64,000 nt of DNA from Tamarix chinensis. Lineage: Eukaryota > Streptophyta > Magnoliopsida > Caryophyllales > Tamaricaceae. The notes beneath the pieces are model-generated. The model had not been told where the DNA came from. It did no database searches and was given only the letters and a program-made list of their open reading frames with translations. Positions 60,110 to 64,000 of this stretch are shown here, one piece after another. Position numbers and translations under genes: made by a program. The first letter of the stretch is position 1. Every line of letters begins with the position of its first letter. The DNA is taken from the NCBI GenBank assembly GCA_030549775.1, contig CM060174.1:48774707-48838706 (forward strand), read 5' to 3'.

Positions 60110-60840
60110 ACTAAGGGGCAAATGGTAATTTTTAACTAAAAAGGGTATTATGGTAAATTTGGAGGTAAGGAAAAAGTGGTAATTTTGTAATTAAAGAGAA
60201 AAGGGGTAATTTTGGAATTAAAGGATAGATTGGTAATGCTATAATTCAAGGGTAAAATGGTAATTTCATGATTAAAGGGTCAAATGGTAATTTTGTGATT
60301 AAAGGGAAAAATGGTAAATTTGTGATTGAATAGTAAAGTGGTAATTTCGTAATAAAAGGGTAATATGGTAATTTTATAATTAAAGGGTAAAATAGTAATT
60401 TTATATTAAAAGGGGCAAAATGGTAATTTTATAAGTGAAAGGGTGTTATAGAAATTTTTGGAAGTTAAGGGGGAAAATGGTTAATTTAAAAGTAAAAGGG
60501 TAAAATGGTAATTTGTGGACAAAAGGGGTAAAAGTGGAAATTGGAAAGGAGTAACTTGGTAATTATAATAATTGAGAAGGGTAAAATAATAATTTGATAA
60601 AAGAGAAGGGTAAATGATAATTTAATAATGGAGAGGGGTAAAATGGTAAATATGATAAATGTGAAGGGCAATTTGGTAATTTAACCAACTAAAGTGGTAA
60701 TTTGATAATTAGGATAATGAATAGGGGTAATTTGGTAATTTGACCAACTAAAGGGCAATTTGTTAATTATAATAAAGGAAATGGGAAATTGGTAATCTGA
60801 CCAACCAAATGGAAAATTTATTAAGTGTAGCAATTACGAA
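60110..60840 (+). repeat. GGTAATTTT minisatellite, about 0.7 kb
   Basis: Roughly 25 irregular units of the type 'aaagggtaaaatggtaatttt'. Less than half the length of the related array at 31990-33560. Confidence 0.88.
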
Positions 60841-61738
60841 GGGTGATTAGTGGCCTAACAAGTGTGGGAGATAGCTCAGTAACCTAAACCGAGTAAGGGT
60901 GTAGCTAAGGCCGAATGTGTGTTATGTGTCCTACATGCCTTGGATGCCCTATATAATTTATTTGTCGTGTTCTATATGTTATTATCTTAACTTTTTCATG
61001 TGTAGCGTGGCTTGGAACCGAGATGTGTTCATGTGTCCTCTTTTGGTAAGTGCTAATACAGATATGCTGTAAGTTATGATGTGATGTGATGTGATGTGGC
61101 CCCTTTAAGGCATGAATACTAGGATAATTAATGTGGTGATGTGGGATGGAGACATGAAAAAGAGAAATGGGAGAGAAAGATAACCAAGGGGAAGTAAGTG
61201 AGCTAACGTAGGTAAGCATGACCTAAATAATCTATGATCCGTGAGTAGATGAGTAAAAGGGGACTTAAATAAAATGAAAGAATGGGAGAATCGAGGGTCT
61301 GTATGGGATGGTTAGAGTCTTCATGGGGGTAAAATTTACGTATGGAAAGTTGCCTCGGGGCATGAGGAAGGTAATAGAAGTGTCGTTTGGGTGTTTGAGG
61401 GTTTCGGGCAAAAAATAGCATGTGGGACAGTATAATGGTGTGTAGGAGACCGAGCTAGGGTTTTTGGAGGAAACCCTAAGGTGAGAAGGTGGAAAAAGAA
61501 AAGGAGAATAATAAAATTAAACGAGAATGAGTGGGGTAGAAAGTGAGGGTTGGATCTAAGGGTCATGATGTGTAGGGTGTTGAAACAGTTTGGGATGTGT
61601 AAGGCAGAGAAGGATGGGCCACATAGGCCCAGGTTAGGGTTTTTGGAGAAAACTAAGTTAGGAGGTGCAGAAGTCTCAAAATATTGGACGGGCCCTCCTG
61701 GGAGGATAAGTGTGGATATAGTTAGCCATCCCATATGC

Positions 61739-62026
61739 CCTTATCCTCTCCTTTAGCCTTATAAATACCCCATAATTAGCCTGGGCTTGAGCTTTTCCCC
61801 GCAGCCCATATTTTTTTCCCTTTATGCCGCCGCCCCATAAGACACCATTTACGTCACCGTCAACCAATGTCGCTTCCCAAGCCTCCCACCTAAGCACTCC
61901 CTGCACCACCCTCTAACTAACTACACCTCCTTCCTCCCTCGATTTGCCTTGCACGAGCCACCCCAGCCGTGCAAATTAGCCTCCCCAATCCGCCACTCAT
62001 CCTCCCCTTTCACCCTTCACACCACC
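61739..62026 (+). mobile_element. 3' LTR of the second deletion derivative, second part
   Basis: Resumes the LTR of 57050-57875: TATA box TATAAATA at 61760-61767, then text matching 38895-39170. Interrupted again at 62027 by a reverse LTR. Confidence 0.8.
61760..61767 (+). promoter_or_regulatory. LTR TATA box
   Basis: TATAAATA followed by CCCC, same context as 38895. Confidence 0.7.
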
Positions 62027-62105
62027 TGTAACACCCCAAGGTTTAGCGGCAAAAGGTTTAGCGGAAGCAAAGGATAAAACCGTAAACTCGGGGGTATTAC
62101 CGCCA

Positions 62106-62151
62106 CACTTAGTACCAGACTGGTTCACTCCTACCGTTCCAGTACTAAGTG
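62106..62151 (-). promoter_or_regulatory. Conserved LTR 3' stem-loop (reverse)
   Basis: CACTTAGTACC on the left and AGTACTAAGTG on the right; minus-strand stem CACTTAGTACT / GGTACTAAGTG. Confidence 0.7.
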
Positions 62152-62679
62152 CTAAGGCTAAGCTAAACCATCATTAAGTAAGAATCATCAAAACATAGGT
62201 ACGTAGTTAACATAGGTCATTCACGAAAACACGAGTCAACAACAGTTAGAATATCGTTTAGGAATACAACTTAAGAGTACGGTTTCAAAACAAGAAGCAT
62301 AGTAAAAAATATAGCTAAATAAAATAGATCCCAAGGGACCAAAATCCGGATCGCCCACTCACTCAAGCCAAGCCTTCCACCCCACAATTTGTAACCGATC
62401 AAACCTGCATAAGAGGTCTGCTCCCCACCATTGGTGGATCATCACAAGACCCATTCAATAAAGGTAGTATCAGTACGGGTCCAATACTGAGTAAGGGCGC
62501 TGGTGCGATAAGGCCAAACATACAATCATACCACATAGCACACATAGCACAATCATATAGACAACATGCGATAACCCGCAAGATAAGGTCTGAATACTTT
62601 TCTGGTGACTTATTCTTTATTCTCATTAATGATAATAAGTCCATTTCACACATTCTTCAATAATCCATGTGAGCACGGG

Positions 62680-63165
62680 GAGCCCACTATTATAGCCGGT
62701 GGATCGGAAATAAAAACACAGGGCAGGACGTCTCTGACCACTATTCTTACCGGTGGACCGGACTGGCCCCGCCTCACATGGTGTTTCACTATAAGTACAT
62801 AGTATATTTCCCGTGGTTTAACTTATTTACTTTGGGTCTATCGAGCCGAGGCTCCCACTATTATAGCCGGTGGACCGGAAATAAACACACAGAGCAGAAC
62901 GCCTCTGACCACTATTATAGCCGGTGGACCGGAACGAAACGCACAGGGCAGAACGCCTCTGACCACTATTATAGCCGGTGGACCGGAACGAAACGCACAG
63001 GGCAGAATACCTCTGACCATTATTATAGTCGGTGGACCGGAACGAAACGCACAGGGCAGAATGCCTCTGACCACTATTATAGTCGGTGGACCGGAACGAA
63101 ACGCACAGGGCAGAACGCCTCTAACCACTATTCTAACCGGTGGATCGGACTGGGCTCGGCTCAAC
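62680..63165 (-). repeat. 54 bp palindrome-unit tandem array
   Basis: The unit start 'gaccactatt' recurs at 62907, 62961, 63015, 63069 and 63123, exactly 54 bp apart. Each unit has CCGGTGGACCGG and 'cacagggcagaacgcctct'. Units further left (62680-62880) are less regular. The frame 62778-63188 is a repeat translation. Confidence 0.93.
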
Positions 63166-64000
63166 AGTCTTTCGCTTTACGTTATTAGTGTCTTATCCGT
63201 GTCTTATTGAATCACGCAACACCCTTGACATGCATAAATCATTCTCTTTATATTGTACACATCACAACTAATAAAATCCCACATTCATAACTACACTTTA
63301 ATCAATAAATACACATGATAACACCAACAACTCTAAGCAGCCATAACCGACCCTAATTGTCCACACCAAACCGTGGTTAACCACTCTTAACCCTATTATA
63401 CCATAACAACCATACTTAGCCATCCCAAACCTTAATTATCCTCAACAAATCACAATTAGCTACTCTAACCCTACTTAATCACGACGACCCAGAGTTAATC
63501 ACTCCAAACCCTAACTATGTCTCCTCCATACCCTTATAATACTCCACGTACTATTCTCCGTCCAAAATAGTTAAACACCCAGATCATACTTGCATTACCT
63601 TTCTTACATCCCAAATCAACCTTTCATACGTAAATTTTGCTCCCACGCAAACGTTACACATCTCATGCAACCTCTCGAACTTTTCATACAAGCCCTAAAT
63701 CCCATACAATCATTAACTCTCATGCAAAACCCTAACTCCACCATGCAGACCCTAATACCACCATACAAACATTAATACCACCAAACCATAACACCACCAT
63801 GAAAACCCTAATACCACCATGAAATCACTAATACCACCATACAAATATTAATACCACCAAACCATAACACCACCATGCAAACCCTAATACCACCGTAAGC
63901 CATTAATACCACCATGAAATCACTAATACCACCATACAAACTTCAAGACTCCCATGCATGGTTCCCAACTCTCATTTATTTCGGACATTCCTCCCACCTA

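Larger units (their letters stand above)
57876..61738 (+). mobile_element. Nested, truncated, chimeric forward LTR
   Basis: Starts TGTAATCCTCCAAAATTTTA. Up to about 60890 it follows the solo LTR at 29776 (AT start, pyrimidine tract, 'tatcggtaaggttt' zone near 59665, GGTAATTTT minisatellite). From 'gagtaagggtgtagctaaggcc' on it follows a different LTR type (40390-41540). The 3' end with palindrome units and stem-loop is missing; it stops at about 61729-61738 in 'gttagccatccc'. No target duplication can be shown. Confidence 0.75.
62027..64000 (-). mobile_element. Reverse LTR, runs off the window
   Basis: Starts TGTAACACCCCAAGGTTTAG. Stem-loop at 62106-62151, 54 bp palindrome array 62680-63165, AAACCCTAA-type and 'aataccaccat' monomers 63715-63950. 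Same layout as 44862-47345, with a much shorter telo-box array. CpG sites are retained, which suggests a young copy. Confidence 0.85.

Noticed and set aside
62680..63165. CRISPR-like array (54 bp period with palindromic core)
   Set aside because: Units are repeated throughout, with no unique spacers, in a eukaryotic LTR and present in both orientations at many LTR copies. It is a tandem repeat.
62778..63188. 136-codon frame with an 18-residue repeated peptide
   Set aside because: It is the 54 bp LTR array read in frame (54 is divisible by 3). No other coding evidence.

Overview
This window looks like nuclear DNA from a seed plant, most likely a flowering plant with a large, repeat-rich genome. 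The evidence is Ty3/gypsy chromovirus coding remnants of the Tekay/Del type with very long LTRs, a primer-binding site matching initiator tRNA-Met, a plant L1-type LINE with a DUF4283-like ORF1 region, and a hAT element with plant-type ends. I found no intact host gene, rRNA, tRNA or CRISPR array. All coding signal is decayed transposon sequence, and the long open frames lie in low-complexity tracts.

The window is a stack of nested insertions. From left to right: 1-6.9 kb holds reverse-strand LTR pieces and a reverse gypsy body (gag joined to integrase, reverse transcriptase missing). A probable solo LTR follows at 6.88-10.82 kb, then a degraded LTR piece. At 12.17-20.64 kb lies a forward gypsy pol pseudogene, split inside its integrase C-terminal GPY/F domain by a 5,246 bp hAT transposon (14929-20174, exact 8 bp target duplication). 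The 3' LTR of that element was entered by an L1 LINE (about 21.7-26.8 kb), which carries a 713 bp apparently perfect tandem duplication. A reverse LTR from 27.6 kb is split by a forward 5.5 kb solo LTR (29776-35323, duplication ATATC).

From 35.8 to 43.7 kb there is a deletion derivative: LTR, primer-binding site, a stub of gag, then a second LTR whose 3' 1 kb is tandemly duplicated. At 43.7-51.65 kb an older forward LTR is split by a reverse 6.1 kb solo LTR (44862-50983, duplication TGTGT). At 51.65-54.0 kb are a reverse LTR and the polypurine end of its pol. At 54.0-62.0 kb is a second deletion derivative (LTR, primer-binding site, short gag, polypurine tract, LTR). Its 3' LTR was entered by a truncated chimeric LTR (57876-61738) and by a reverse LTR that runs off the window at 62027.

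The giant LTRs are modular. Several share a TATA box, a pyrimidine-rich leader, an ATT microsatellite, a 12 bp perfect palindrome next to a splice-donor-like site, a minisatellite (either GGTAATTTT-type or telo-box-type AAACCCTAA), an array of units containing the palindrome CCGGTGGACCGG, and an 11 bp stem-loop near the LTR 3' end that is largely preserved in six copies. These shared non-coding modules are the most interesting content of the window. All calls come from reading the sequence; no alignment or database search was run.
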